Assembly (NCBI RefSeq): GCF_040958095.1
Contig: NC_091233.1
Location: 21,583,297-21,647,296, forward strand
Length of the DNA stretch: 64,000 nucleotides
DNA from: Procambarus clarkii
Taxonomy: Eukaryota > Arthropoda > Malacostraca > Decapoda > Cambaridae
Direction: 5' to 3'
Within the stretch, counting starts at the first letter, position 1; each line of letters opens with the position of its first letter. Under the pieces are notes generated by a model, which saw only the letters and a program-made list of their open reading frames with translations, had not been told where the DNA came from and did not search any database. Of the stretch, positions 1 through 10,829 are shown one piece after another. The position numbers were made by a program, and so were the translations under genes.

Positions 1-357
1 ACACATGGTGTATTCGACATTTGAGTTTTGAGAAAGCTGCCAGATACGTCTATATCCCAAGCGTATTCTGGCCACTATAACATTACATTGCCAAGTTCTT
101 GCTGTATTAGTTCTATATATAAATGTCTCCTCACTGTACTCATCACAATGTTTAATGCTATAGCTTTCAAGTCTTTGTGAATTTGTTGGGTCTGTAAGAT
201 TTTCATCAGACTATCGTTTAAGTATTCTATTTGTCACTGCTGATGAAATACTCATAATAATTTCTACTTCAGGTCTACTATAGGCTGTCTTTGCAAGCAT
301 GTCAACAGTATCATGCTTTGACATGCCAACAAATAATATCCAAAGGAATTTAATTTA
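1..357 (-). pseudogene. LINE ORF2 fragment: RNase H domain and C-terminus
   Basis: One frame on the minus strand reads almost unbroken from 357 to the window edge, with a single in-frame stop (TAG at 213-211). It contains GMSKHDTVDMLAKTA, the form of the last RNase H motif in non-LTR retrotransposon polyproteins (G-x-x-x-x-D-x-x-A-K-x-A). Further on comes ARIRLGYRRIWQ, like the segment that follows RNase H in I/Jockey-type elements (R-x-R-L-G-Y). The product would have been the C-terminus of a reverse transcriptase/RNase H polyprotein. The element continues beyond the left edge. Family assignment is by motif only. Confidence 0.7.
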
Positions 358-450
358 AATTATGTTGTGTTTTTAGCAGCTAAAACATTCACTCGTCTTT
401 TGGAGTGGTGGATGAGTTTCGAAGTGGGAGGGTGTTGAAGAAGGATGGTA
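358..450. other. Short unassigned spacer
   Basis: AT-rich sequence between the LINE fragment and the first minisatellite. Nothing recognised. Confidence 0.5.
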
Positions 451-930
451 GGTTAATATTGGAGTGGGTGCATGAATATTGGAGTGGGTGGGTTAGTATT
501 GGAGTGGGTGGGTTAGTATTGGAGTGGGTGGGTTAGTATTGGAGTGGGTGGGTTAGTATTGGAGTGGGTGGGTTAGTATTGGAGTGGGTGGGTTAGTATT
601 GGAGTGGGTGGGTTAGTATTGGAGTGGGTGGGTTAGTATTGGAGTGGGTGGGTTAGTATTGGAGTGGGTGGGTTAGTATTGGAGTGGGTGGGTTAGTATT
701 GGAGTGGGTGGGTTAGTATTGGAGTGGGTGGGTTAGTATTGGAGTGGGTGGGTTAGTATTGGAGTGGGTGGGTTAGTATTGGAGTGGGTGGGTTAGTATT
801 GGAGTGGGTGGGTTAGTATTGGAGTGGGTGGGTTAGTATTGGAGTGGGTGAATGGGTATTGGAATGAGAGGGTGAGCAAGTGTTGGAGAAGGACGGTGGG
901 TGAGTGTTGGAGTGGGTGGGTGAGCATACG
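451..930. repeat. 20-bp minisatellite, G-rich
   Basis: Near-perfect tandem copies of ggagtgggtgggttagtatt, about 19 perfect units between 471 and 850, with degenerate units on both edges (451-470 and 850-930). The plus strand carries regularly spaced GGG runs. Short open frames on both strands here are by-products of the repeat. Confidence 0.97.
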
Positions 931-1374
931 TGCAAGAATGCCACAAGGACAACACCCCGAGATGTGTTGCGGGAGAGACACTCGACGACTCCTCAGGCAA
1001 CACAGGGACCGCAAGACAACACTGGTGCAGGCTTCTCAGGCAACACGTATTGACGCCACTCCGTAAAAAAAATGTGACGTGTTAGGTGACACAGAACGGA
1101 TAAAAATTGTATTTACAGTCGTAAGGACAAAGGTTTAGGCTTTTACTCTAAACAAAACCCCAATTATATTCGAAGACGGATAACCAGCAGTAATCTTAGT
1201 GACGATAACCGGTCCTCCTGTTTACCGGGGTATACTGTCAAGCAGTCACTACCGATGGTGTTCGCCTAACCGGTTCAGTAATCTGCTAGGATATGTAAAC
1301 ACGTTGCCTCACCCTGTTAGCAGAAAAAAAGGTGGAAGTTTTGTGATAAGAGAACAAATAACGAGGCTTTTGGA
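931..1374. other. Unassigned sequence
   Basis: Non-repetitive sequence without a convincing coding frame. A short stop-free frame beginning at 1199 runs straight into the downstream array and is not credible as a gene. Confidence 0.5.
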
Positions 1375-1430
1375 GGGTGGAGGTAGTTATGAGGAGAAAT
1401 CACTAAGCCAGTACGACTACAATATTAGGA
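1375..1430 (-). mobile_element. SINE tail fragment (family T)
   Basis: Read on the minus strand, this segment matches the 3' part of the SINE at 2079-2285 and the copy at 38030-38260: a block around 'tagtcgtaNtggctta' followed by a C/T-rich stretch. It abuts the left end of the 21-bp array, so the array lies between two pieces of the same SINE family. Confidence 0.6.
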
Positions 1431-2078
1431 GCTGGGATAGGAGGACGACGAGCTGGGATATGAGGACGAGGAGCTGGGATATGAGGACGACGAGCTAGGA
1501 TATGAGGACGAGGAGCTGGGATATGAGGACGACGAGCTGGGATATGAGGACGACGAGCTGGGATATGAGGACAAGGAGCTGGAATATGAGGACAAGGAGC
1601 TGGGATATGAGGACGACGAGCTGGGATATGAGGACAAGGAGCTGGAATATGAGGACAAGGAGCTGGGATATGAGGACGACGAGCTGGGATATGAGGACGA
1701 CGAGCTGGGATATGAGGACGAGGAGCTGGGATAGGAGGACGACGAGCTGGGATATGAGGACGAGGAGCTGGGATAGGAGGACGACGAGCTGGGATATGAG
1801 GACGAGGAGCTGGGATAGGAGGACGACGAGCTGGGATATGAGGACGACGAGCTGGGATATGAGGACAAGGAGCTGGGATATGAGGACGACAAGCTGGGAT
1901 ATGAGGACAAGGAGCTGGGATATGAGGACGAGGAGCTGGGATATGAGGACGACAAGCTGGGATATGAGGACAAGGAGCTGGGATATGAGGACGAGGAGCT
2001 GGGATATGAGGACGAGGAGCTGGGATATGAGGACGAGGAGCTGGGATATGAGGACGAGGAGCTGGGATATGAGGACGG
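1427..2078. repeat. 21-bp minisatellite
   Basis: About 31 copies of a 21-bp unit with core gagctgggatatgaggac and variants in the last bases (gac, gag, aag). Since 21 is divisible by 3, each frame repeats a 7-residue motif (for example MRTRSWD on plus, PHIPARR on minus), which keeps several frames open on both strands. No start, splice or codon-use evidence supports any of them as a gene. The core is shared with the 25-bp array at 2553-6205. Confidence 0.95.
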
Positions 2079-2285
2079 ACTAGGAGTTGGGAGGGAGGGA
2101 GGGAATTAGCAGAGGAAAGTCCCAAGCCATTACGACTATATAGCACTTGGAAGAGGTTAGGATAAGGATTAGGGATGGGACGGGGGGAAGGAATGGCGCC
2201 CAACCACTTGGACGGTTGGGGATTGAACGCCGATTTGCAGGAAGCGAGACCGTCGCTCTACCGTCCAGCCCGGAGTTGGGATAAT
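2079..2285 (-). mobile_element. tRNA-derived SINE, family T
   Basis: Reads 5' to 3' from 2285 down. A tRNA-like head has an A-box-like segment (ctggacggtagagcgacgg) and a B-box-like segment (gcgttcaatcccc). A body with 'tatagtcgtaatggctt' and a C/T-rich 3' part follow, ending in a sequence close to cagctcctagtc. The 21-bp array starts exactly where the SINE tail would be. A second copy in plus orientation is at 38030-38260. Confidence 0.75.
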
Positions 2286-2299
2286 TCGCTTTGTCGGGG

Positions 2300-2540
2300 A
2301 CAAGAAGCCTGTGCGTATAATAATATATCCATTAAGATTGTATCGAAGTCCCCTCAAAATAAGACTACTGACCTTATACAGGTCAGCATTTGGCTGACTC
2401 CTGGGTATAGGTTTAATGCTAGGTGAACAGCGGCATTAGGTGAAAGGATACGCGCCCAACTATTTATATCCCGACAGGAGAATCTATCCCGGGATCCCCG
2501 ACTGCGAGTCGAGAACGAAGCCAACTGGGACTACGAGACC
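2300..2540 (-). mobile_element. tRNA-derived SINE, family 2 (decayed)
   Basis: Shares the block ctaggtgaacag...cattaggtgaaagga with the copies near 17.8, 23.9, 35.8 and 40.4 kb. On the minus strand the tRNA-like head would be around 2500-2530 (ctcgactcgcagtcgggg). It separates the 21-bp array from the 25-bp array. Confidence 0.65.
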
Positions 2541-2552
2541 CTGAAGGGGCTA

Positions 2553-5500
2553 GGATATGAAATACTAGGAGCTGGGATATGAAAGCAGACTAGGAGCTGC
2601 GATATGAAAGCAGACTAGGAGCTGGGATATGAAAGCAGACTAGGAGCTGCGATATGAAAGCAGACTAGGAGCTGGGATATGAAAGCAGACTAGGAGCTGC
2701 GATATGAAAGCAGACTAGGAGCTGGGATATGAAAGCAGACTAGGAGCTGGGATATGAAAGCAGACTAGGAGCTGGGATATGAAAGCAGACTAGGAGCTGG
2801 GATATGAAAGCAGACTAGGAGCTGGGATATGAAAGCAGACTAGGAGTTGGGATATGAAAGCAGACTAGGAGCTGGGATATGAAAGCAGACTAGGAGCTGG
2901 GATATGAAAGCAGACTAGGAGCTGGGATATAAAAGCAGACTAGGAGCTGGGATATGAAAGACTAGGAGCTGGGATATGAAAGACTAGGAGCTGGGATATG
3001 AAAGCAGACTAGGAGCTGGGATACGAAAGCAGACTAGGAGCTGGGATATAAAAGCAGACTAGGAGCTGGGATATGAAAGCAGACTAGGAGCTGGGATATA
3101 AAAGCAGACTAGGAGCTGGGATATGAAAGCAGACTAGGAGCTGGGATATAAAAGCAGACTAGGAGCTGGGATATGAAAGCAGACTAGGAGCTGGGATATA
3201 AAAGCAGACTAGGAGCTGGGATATGAAAGCAGACTAGGAGCTGCGATATGAAAGCAGACTAGGAGCTGGGATATGAAAGCAGACTAGGAGCTGGGATATG
3301 AAAGCAGACTAGGAGCTGGGATATAAAAGCAGACTAGGAGCTGGGATATGAAAGCAGACTAGGAGCTGGGATATGAAAGACTAGGAGCTGGGATATGACA
3401 TCAGACTAGGAGCTGGGATATGAAAGCAGACTAGGAGCTGGGATATGAAAGACTAGGAGCTGGGATATAACAGCAGACTAGGAGCTGGGATATGAAAACA
3501 GACTAGGAGCTGGGATATGAAAGCAGACTAGGAGCTGGGATATGAAAGACTAGGAGCTGGGATATGACATCAGACTAGGAGCTGGGATATGACAGCAGAC
3601 TAGGAGCTGGGATATGAAAACAGACTAGGAGCTGGGATATGAAAACAGACTAGGAGCTGGGATATGAAAACAGACTAGGAGCTGGGATATGAAAACAGAC
3701 TAGGAGCTGGGATATGAAAACAGACTAGGAGCTGGGATATGACATCAGACTAGGAGCTGGGATATGACATCAGACTAGGAGCTGGGATATGAAAGCAGAC
3801 TAGGAGCTGGGATATGAAAGACTAGGAGTTGGGATATGAAAACAGACTAGGAGCTGGGATATGAAAACAGACTAGGAGCTGGGATATGAAAACAGACTAG
3901 GAGCTGGGATATGACATCAGACTAGGAGCTGGGATATGACATCAGACTAGGAGCTGGGATATGAAAGCAGACTAGGAGCTGGGATATGAAAACAGACTAG
4001 GAGCTGGGATATGACATCAGACTAGGAGCTGGGATATGACATCAGACTAGGAGCTGGGATATGACATCAGACTAGGAGCTGGGATATGACATCAGACTAG
4101 GAGCTGGGATATGACATCAGACTAGGAGCTGGGATATGAAAACAGACTAGGAGCTGGGATATGAAAACAGACTAGGAGCTGGGATATGAAAACAGACTAG
4201 GAGCTGGGATATGACATCAGACTAGGAGCTGGGATATGACATCAGACTAGGAGCTGGGATATGAAAGCAGACTAGGAGCTGGGATATGAAAACAGACTAG
4301 GAGCTGGGATATGACATCAGACTAGGAGCTGGGATATGACATCAGACTAGGAGCTGGGATATGAAAGCAGACTAGGAGCTGGGATATGAAAACAGACTAG
4401 GAGCTGGGATATGACATCAGACTAGGAGCTGGGATATGAAAACAGACTAGGAGCTGGGATATGACATCAGACTAGGAGCTGGGATATGACATCAGACTAG
4501 GAGCTGGGATATGAAAGCAGACTAGGAGCTGGGATATGACATCAGACTAGGAGCTGGGATATGAAAACAGACTAGGAGCTGGGATATGACATCAGACTAG
4601 GAGCTGGGATATGACATCAGACTAGGAGCTGGGATATGAAAGCAGACTAGGAGCTGGGATATGAAAACAGACTAGGAGCTGGGATATGACATCAGACTAG
4701 GAGCTGGGATATGACATCAGACTAGGAGCTGGGATATGACATCAGACTAGGAGCTGGGATATGAAAGCAGACTAGGAGCTGGGATATGACATCAGACTAG
4801 GAGCTGGGATATGACATCAGACTAGGAGCTGGGATATGACATCAGACTAGGAGCTGGGATATGACATCAGACTAGGAGCTGGGATATGACATCAGACTAG
4901 GAGCTGGGATATGAAAGCAGACTAGGAGCTGGGATATGACATCAGAATAGGAGCTGGGATATGAAAACAGACTAGGAGCTGGGATATGACATCAGACTAG
5001 GAGCTGGGATATGACATCAGACTAGGAGCTGGGATATGAAAGCAGACTAGGAGCTGGGATATGAAAACAGACTAGGAGCTGGGATATGACATCAGACTAG
5101 GAGCTGGGATATGAAAACAGACTAGGAGCTGGGATATGACATCAGACTAGGAGCTGGGATATGACATCAGACTAGGAGCTGGGATATGACATCAGACTAG
5201 GAGCTGGGATATGAAAGCAGACTAGGAGCTGGGATATGAAAACAGACTAGGAGCTGGGATATGAAAACAGACTAGGAGCTGGGATATGAAAACAGACTAG
5301 GAGCTGGGATATGAAAACAGACTAGGAGCTGGGATATGACATCAGACTAGGAGCTGGGATATGACATCAGACTAGGAGCTGGGATATGAAAGCAGACTAG
5401 GAGCTGGGATATGAAAGACTAGGAGTTGGGATATGAAAACAGACTAGGAGCTGGGATATGAAAACAGACTAGGAGCTGGGATATGAAAACAGACTAGGAG

Positions 5501-6205
5501 CTGGGATATGACATCAGACTAGGAGCTGGGATATGACATCAGACTAGGAGCTGGGATATGAAAGCAGACTAGGAGCTGGGATATGAAAACAGACTAGGAG
5601 CTGGGATATGACATCAGACTAGGAGCTGGGATATGACATCAGACTAGGAGCTGGGATATGAAAGCAGACTAGGAGCTGGGATATGAAAGACTAGGAGCTG
5701 GGATATAACAGCAGACTAGGAGCTGGGATATGAAAACAGACTAGGAGCTGGGATATGAAAGCAGACTAGGAGCTGGGATATGAAAGACTAGGAGCTGGGA
5801 TATGACATCAGACTAGGAGCTGGGATATGACAGCAGACTAGGAGCTGGGATATGAAAACAGACTAGGAGCTGGGATATGAAAACAGACTAGGAGCTGGGA
5901 TATGAAAACAGACTAGGAGCTGGGATATGAAAACAGACTAGGAGCTGGGATATGAAAACAGACTAGGAGCTGGGATATGAAAACAGACTAGGAGCTGGGA
6001 TATGACATCAGACTAGGAGCTGGGATATGAAAACAGACTAGGAGCTGGGATATGAAAACAGACTAGGAGCTGGGATATGAAAACAGACTAGGAGCTGGGA
6101 TATGACATCAGACTAGGAGCTGGGATATGACATCAGACTAGGAGCTGGGATATGACATCAGACTAGGAGCTGGGATATGAAAACAGACTAGGAGCTGGGA
6201 TATAG
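2553..6205. repeat. 25-bp satellite array, about 3.65 kb
   Basis: About 145 tandem copies of a unit with invariant core ctaggagctgggatatga and a variable 4-7 nt end: aaagcag, aaaacag, acatcag or acagcag, plus a shortened form lacking 'cag'. The variants are ordered: the first kilobase is almost pure aaagcag, whereas from about 3400 they occur in repeating strings (see findings). All units carry an in-frame TAG in one plus frame, and no long frame survives. Confidence 0.98.
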
Positions 6206-6344
6206 GGACAAAAGAGCTAGTAAGAGCACAAGAATGGACACCCGTCCTTAATAAAGTCCCTTACTGATTTTCTGGACATCCCTGAAGAAGGCAGCACCAC
6301 TTCCTAGGCCTAACTATAATCAAAATTCTAAAGGAAGTTTTGGG

Positions 6345-6550
6345 TCCTCTTGTAGGCTAGGAGGACAGGGGATTCTCCTAAGGTTTCGAAACTTATGAAA
6401 TCCGTTAATTGAAAGTGTCCCTTCCTAACCTAACAGCCTAAGCCTGAGGACCTAAAACAGAAAACGGAACAGTACGTCAATTTTGTGACCCGATTTTATT
6501 TTGTATTACGACTATATTTGGCCCTATTGTGAATACGAGCGTTGTTGTTG
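6345..6550 (+). repeat. Interspersed repeat R1, copy 1
   Basis: Shares an ordered string of blocks with 26451-26630 and 61195-61390: 'cctaacctaNcag', 'aaaacagaaaac', 'acagtacgtca', a block near 'ttttg..agtacgac' and 'ttNgNccNtNtgt'. Divergence between copies indicates an old dispersed family. No coding potential is evident. Confidence 0.6.
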
Positions 6551-6615
6551 TTGTTTTTAGATTCAGCTACTCGGAACTAAAGTTCCAAGTAGCACGGGCT
6601 ATGGTGAGCCCGAAG
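6535..6615 (+). repeat. Short palindromic repeat R3 with (GTT)n
   Basis: (GTT)n followed by attcagctactcggaac, ttccaagtagcacggg and ctatggtgagcccg. The same motif recurs at 9163-9245 and 34905-35045, and inverted at 11388-11475. The gttcc/ggaac and cgggct/agcccg segments are self-complementary, suggesting two small stem-loops. Confidence 0.7.
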
Positions 6616-6711
6616 AAGAGAATACATGCGAAAAGCGACGTAATTTGTAAGAGAAAGGGGGTGGGTGAGGACTACACAAGGGAGGACGCTATGGGGGATC
6701 TGCTCCTGGGA

Positions 6712-6958
6712 CCAAATTCACGAAAGCACTTACGCAAGCCCTTACGAACGTGGACATCTTTCCTCAATCTTTGACGGCTTTGGTTACATTTATTAAACAG
6801 TTTACAAGCATGAAAACTTCCCATTCAACTGTTGTTATTGTTATAAACAGCATCCTGGTGCTTCGGAGCTCATTAACTGTTTAATAATTGTAAACAAAGC
6901 CGCCAAAGATTGAGAAAAGATGGACAGGTTCGTAAGTGCTTTCGTGAATCTGGCCCCC
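6712..6958. mobile_element. Palindromic MITE-like element B, copy 1
   Basis: Arms of about 110 bp run inward from 'attcacgaaagcactta' and 'taagtgctttcgtgaat' at the ends. Each arm contains aaccaaagccg/cggctttg and ctcaatctttg/caaagattgag, then aaacagttta on either side of a short centre. The architecture resembles a non-autonomous foldback or MITE element. Other copies are at 12112-12366, 20150-20375, 23335-23465, 29402-29575 and 38995-39285. Confidence 0.75.
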
Positions 6959-7060
6959 TGGAGTACCACAGGCTGGGCTGTTCACACTCCATGACGTACG
7001 TTGTCGTCCCTTTGTCTCCTGGACAAAGAAGTAAGTGACCGTAAGGCAGTGATTATCATG

Positions 7061-7181
7061 CTGATGACCGGACCACACATTAGAAGATGAAGGGACGGAC
7101 CGAAACGTCGTCGTCCCTTTACCTTCTAGTGTGTGGTCTGGTCAACATACTTTAGCCACGTTATTGTGACTCATCGCCTGC
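7061..7181 (-). mobile_element. Hairpin element A, copy 1 (internally shortened)
   Basis: Contains gaccgaaacgtcgtcgtccc, the arm ctagtgtgtggtctggtc and, at the right, the 35-nt leader (gtggct..., gactcatcgcctgc) read inverted. It is flanked by a 9-bp direct repeat attatcatg at 7052-7060 and 7182-7190. One arm has lost its inner part. Confidence 0.8.
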
Positions 7182-7524
7182 ATTATCATGTTGATACGCC
7201 CCTGCGACGTATCACATCTCTAGCGTCTCGTTCATAGATAGCGGCGAATCAGTTCATCACTCCTAGGAAGGCTCTAGATTTTAAAAAAGCCTATTAAACA
7301 GAATTTAACAAATTTGCTCACTGCAAAAACATGCCGCCTGGCCCTTGCCAACGTCCACGAAGCCCGTGTGTGTGTATAAGGTAATCTGGTGTATCAGGTG
7401 CAGGAGATAAGTGCTGTAATATGAGTGCTAAGGGATAGCCTAAGGCGCGCGTCTGGGATTACCTTCGGTCTAGTCCTGTCCCGCTCCAAGATTTTCTCAA
7501 CAGCCTAATACCTGGATGTACGTT

Positions 7525-7525
<1 letters not shown>

Positions 7526-7606
<81 letters not shown>
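7526..7606. repeat. (ATT)n microsatellite
   Basis: Pure trinucleotide tract of about 27 units. Confidence 0.99.
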
Positions 7607-7607
<1 letters not shown>

Positions 7608-7830
7608 TTACACAGGTGGGTACATAGTGGCTGTACAAGAATGTAAGAACTCTTGCATAAATAAAAAACTAGTACATTTAGCAACTATTGGTTGAATGTG
7701 TAAAAATGGACGTATAGAATCTTTGTTGTACCACATTCCTGTTGTACCACTCTTGCTGCTAATATTCCTGTTGTTCCTACTGCTACTGCAACTTCTGCAA
7801 CTTGTGGGAGAGTAATTTCTCCTCTTACCC

Positions 7831-7845
7831 CTCTCTCTTTCTCTC

Positions 7846-7893
<48 letters not shown>
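7831..7893. repeat. (CT)n microsatellite
   Basis: CT tract with a few interruptions. Confidence 0.99.
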
Positions 7894-7895
<2 letters not shown>

Positions 7896-8160
7896 GCAAT
7901 ACGAACAGCATCAGAGCTTGGCTCCTGAGAACAACTATTCTCATATCAGACTTAAACCTTTCCTTTAACTCGCTTGTAAATAGTGTTTCATAATTCGTTA
8001 CATATCTCCGGCGATTAACTGGTCACCTCAGGAGGGTGTTCGTAATAGGGTAATTAAAAACAGTAATAACTCGTAGCTTAGACATAGGACTGCATAATGG
8101 GATACTTACAAATATTCCTGTGAACACGCTTTCTAAACCGCTTTCACAAACGACCATCTT

Positions 8161-8418
8161 GAGAGATTATCTTGAGATAATTTCGGGGCTTAGCGTCCCC
8201 GAGGCCCGGTCCTCGACCAGGCCTCCTTTATGTTACACATCCCCAGGAAGCAGCCCGTAGCAGCTGTCTAACTCCCAGGTACCTATTTACTGCTAGATAA
8301 ACAGGGGCATCAGGGCAAAAGAAACTCTGCCCATTTGTTTCCGCCTCCACCTGGGATCGAATCCGGATCCTCAATACTACGAATCCCGAGCGCTGCCCAC
8401 TGAGCTGTCAGGCCCCTG
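8161..8418 (-). mobile_element. tRNA-derived SINE, family 1, near full length
   Basis: On the minus strand the head begins ggggcctgacagctcagtgg, with a degenerate B box, then cctgatgcccctgtttatct, agtaaataggtacctgggag and the 3' end gaccgggcctcggggacgct...tcaagataat. Family 1 copies also occur at 10466, 20823, 23476, 38702, 45780 and 57059. Confidence 0.9.
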
Positions 8419-8539
8419 TCACCATAGCAACAATTACGACTACCAGGGGTGATTCTTCTCTCTAATTGTATTAATGTTTCGGAGTATGTTTATGTTACGT
8501 GTAGGATACTTAATGAAGGAGAGTTTTAAATTACTTATA

Positions 8540-8867
8540 ATAAACTCGAATGTATTAAGTTTTAGTCTTTAATATTTGTCCTGCCCGAAACGCTTTGCGT
8601 AATAGTGGCTTTAGGCATTGTATGTACTAGCTCTATCTATGTGTTTGGCAATATGTTTATTTGTGATGTGTGTCTATGTATATATTAACACGATGTACTG
8701 AATGGGGTGTGAATAGCTTGAGCTACCTCATCCCTTTGTGTGTATTTTACCTCAATAAACTTATTTCAATTTCAATTTCAATTCAGCTCTATCTATAAAT
8801 CTATCAGTTTTTGTATCACCTCTTGTATGTATGTACTTTACCTGAATAAACATTTGAATTTGAATGT
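8540..8867 (+). mobile_element. LINE 3' tails (two adjacent)
   Basis: A LINE-type 3' region with cccgaaacgctttgcgtaat and ggctttaggcattgtatgta. One end has caataaacttatttcaatt and a (TTTCAA)n tail at about 8790. A second end finishes with cctgaataaacatttgaatt at about 8867. The same 3' terminus is repeated at 19165, 35300 and 41900, and inverted at 13167 and 44000. AATAAA plus a short repeat tail is typical of 5'-truncated non-LTR elements. Confidence 0.8.
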
Positions 8868-8989
8868 TGTAGACTACGTATTTACTGATTTACTCACCAT
8901 GTGGTATTTGTGAGGAATGAGTTAAAATGTTACTTCTTGAATGGCTGAGTGAACGGCTGTGAGGGAATTGCTGTGAATGAGCTATTGTG

Positions 8990-9155
8990 ATGATTGATTG
9001 ATTGATGAAGATTAAGCCACCCAAGAGGTGGCACGGGCATGAATAGCCCGTAAGTGGTGGCCCTTTTGAGCCATTTCCAGTATCAAGAGCTGATACTGGA
9101 GATCTGTGGAGGCGCGACTGCACCCTGCGTGACGGGAGATGTCTCCCGTGAGCTA
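8990..9155 (+). repeat. Interspersed repeat R2
   Basis: (GATT)n followed by agccacccaagaggtggcac, gggcatgaatagcccgtaa and stem-like inverted pairs (ccagtatcaag..ctgatactgg; gggagatgtctccc). A truncated copy lies at 20376-20437. The multiple short inverted repeats suggest a structured RNA-derived repeat. Confidence 0.7.
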
Positions 9156-9162
9156 TTGTGAT

Positions 9163-9245
9163 GTTGTTGTTATAGATTCAGCTACTCGGAACATGTTCCA
9201 AGTAGCACGGGCTATGGTGAGCCCGTAACTTACCTGGCACATGAG
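9163..9245 (+). repeat. Palindromic repeat R3 copy
   Basis: gattcagctactcggaac, atgttccaagtagcacggg, ctatggtgagcccgtaac, then ttacctggcaca. See the copy at 6535. Confidence 0.75.
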
Positions 9246-9249
9246 CGGG

Positions 9250-9660
9250 GCAAATAGCCAGCTATTGTGAGTAAACTATCAGGAGTTATAGTGAGGGGTC
9301 AGTGAGGTCCTTCACCCTCCTCACCTCTCACCAGCCTGACCACTTTCTAAGTCCCATCAAATTGTCTTCAAAGATTGTCTTTTCTTACCCAAACATTTCC
9401 CATAAACTTGTTTCTCTAAAGAGTTTTCAAGTTACTATTTTTTTTATAAAATAATAATTTGTATGTTCTTTAAAGTTAATATCATTAATCTTTCCTCTTG
9501 TTTGACATATTTATTTCAAGTAGGCTTCGAGTCGTGATATGTAATGAAAACTGGTTTTAATGACGAAGCATTACGTTAACAACTGGCCTTAGACGAGGGG
9601 AAACTCCTGAAGAACTCGGTCTTCATGTCATTTTGAAAATTCAACGTACAACACAAGCCA
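9250..9660. other. Unassigned AT-rich sequence
   Basis: No coding frame and no repeat family recognised. Confidence 0.5.
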
Positions 9661-9663
9661 TAA

Positions 9664-9896
9664 GCAGGCGATGAGTCACAATAACGTGGCTAAAGTAAGT
9701 TGACCAGACCACACACTAGAAGGTGAAGGGACGACGACGTTTCGGTCCGTCCTGGACCATTCTCAAGTCGATTCTCAAGTATCGACTTGAGAATGGTCCA
9801 GGACGGACCGAAACGTCGTCGTCCCTTCACCTTCTAGTGTGTGGACGGACCGAAACGTCGTCGTCCCTTCACCTTCTAGTGTGTGGTCTGGTCAAC
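9664..9896 (+). mobile_element. Hairpin element A, copy 2
   Basis: Leader gcaggcgatgagtcacaata...gtggctaaagtaa, then the arm gttgaccagaccacacacta and its near-perfect reverse complement, meeting around 'ctcaagtcgat..atcgacttgag'. A partial duplication of the distal arm is present at 9841-9896. It ends in tctggtcaac and is bounded by acaagccataa at 9653-9663 and 9895-9905, where the last bases overlap the element end. Confidence 0.85.
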
Positions 9897-10184
9897 AAGC
9901 CATAAGGTTGAGTGTTGGTTCATTCAGCGTGTTATACAAGCCTTAAATGGTTTGTGTTGCATCGCTGACTGAACAGTTCCTCTCCTGACAGTTAGTTAGA
10001 CAGTCGTAGTTAGTAGTTAGTAGTTAGTTGTAGTTGTAGTAGACAGTAGTTAGGTGTCCTGACAGACAGTAGACCTCTCCTGACTCAGTGACAAACAGAC
10101 GAAGAAAAAACGACAATTAGCATCTTTAATATATACCTGTCGGTTGGAAGTGACTAACGGAAACTTATTTCAGATAAACAAATC

Positions 10185-10435
10185 CACAAGGGCCGTGACG
10201 AGGATTCGAACCTGCGTCCAAGAGCATCCCCCATAGGTCGAGTGCATGGGGGAAGTTGTGTAAAACCCTGATTTGTGTCTCGGAGAGACTGCAGGATCCA
10301 GTAAATTCAGTAGAACTTCGGTTTCAACTCTTTTTTGACCATGTCGTAGATCAGTCGATTAAGGCAGCGTCTGGGATGCTCTTGGACGCAGGTTCGAATC
10401 CTCGTCATCCCTTTGTGGATTTGTTCATTTGATGC
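10185..10435 (+). mobile_element. tRNA-derived SINE, family 3 (inverted pair)
   Basis: Contains a tRNA-like segment on plus (tagatcagtcgattaaggca and the B box ggttcgaatcc near 10390). On the left is its partial reverse complement (ggattcgaacctgcgtccaa). The two halves form a long imperfect inverted repeat. Related copies are clustered at 48130-48860. Confidence 0.7.
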
Positions 10436-10465
10436 ATCACGCTATTGTGATTTCTTTGTTGTTTC

Positions 10466-10720
10466 TGATTGGTTATCTTGAGATCTTGAGATGATTTCGG
10501 GGCTTTTGTGTCCCCGCGGCCCGGTCCTCGACCAGGCCTCCACCCCCAGGAAGCAGCCCGTGACAGCTGACTAACTCCCAGGTACCTATTTACTGCTAGG
10601 TAACAGGGGCATCAGGGTGAAAGAAACTCTGCCCATCGTTTCTCACTGGCGCCCGGGATCGAACCCGGGACCACAGGATCACGCGACCAGTGTTCTGTCC
10701 GCTCAGCCACCGGCTCCCTG
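10466..10720 (-). mobile_element. SINE family 1 copy
   Basis: Minus strand: gggagccggtggctgagcgg (tRNA-like A-box region), ggttcgatcccgggcgc (B box), the acctagcagtaaataggtac block, and the gaccgggccgcggggacac...ctcaagataacc 3' end. Confidence 0.92.
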
Positions 10721-10829
10721 GTACACAAGACTGTTCGCCAACTGGTTTCAAAAGCAACGTAATCTTACACAAGCTAACCTAACCCAATCGAGCCTAACAC
10801 AGCCTAAGCAAATACCTCATAATATAACA

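Noticed and set aside
1403..2203. PHIPARR-type and SSYPSS-type repeat proteins
   Set aside because: 21-bp minisatellite open in several frames; SINE sequence lies at both edges.
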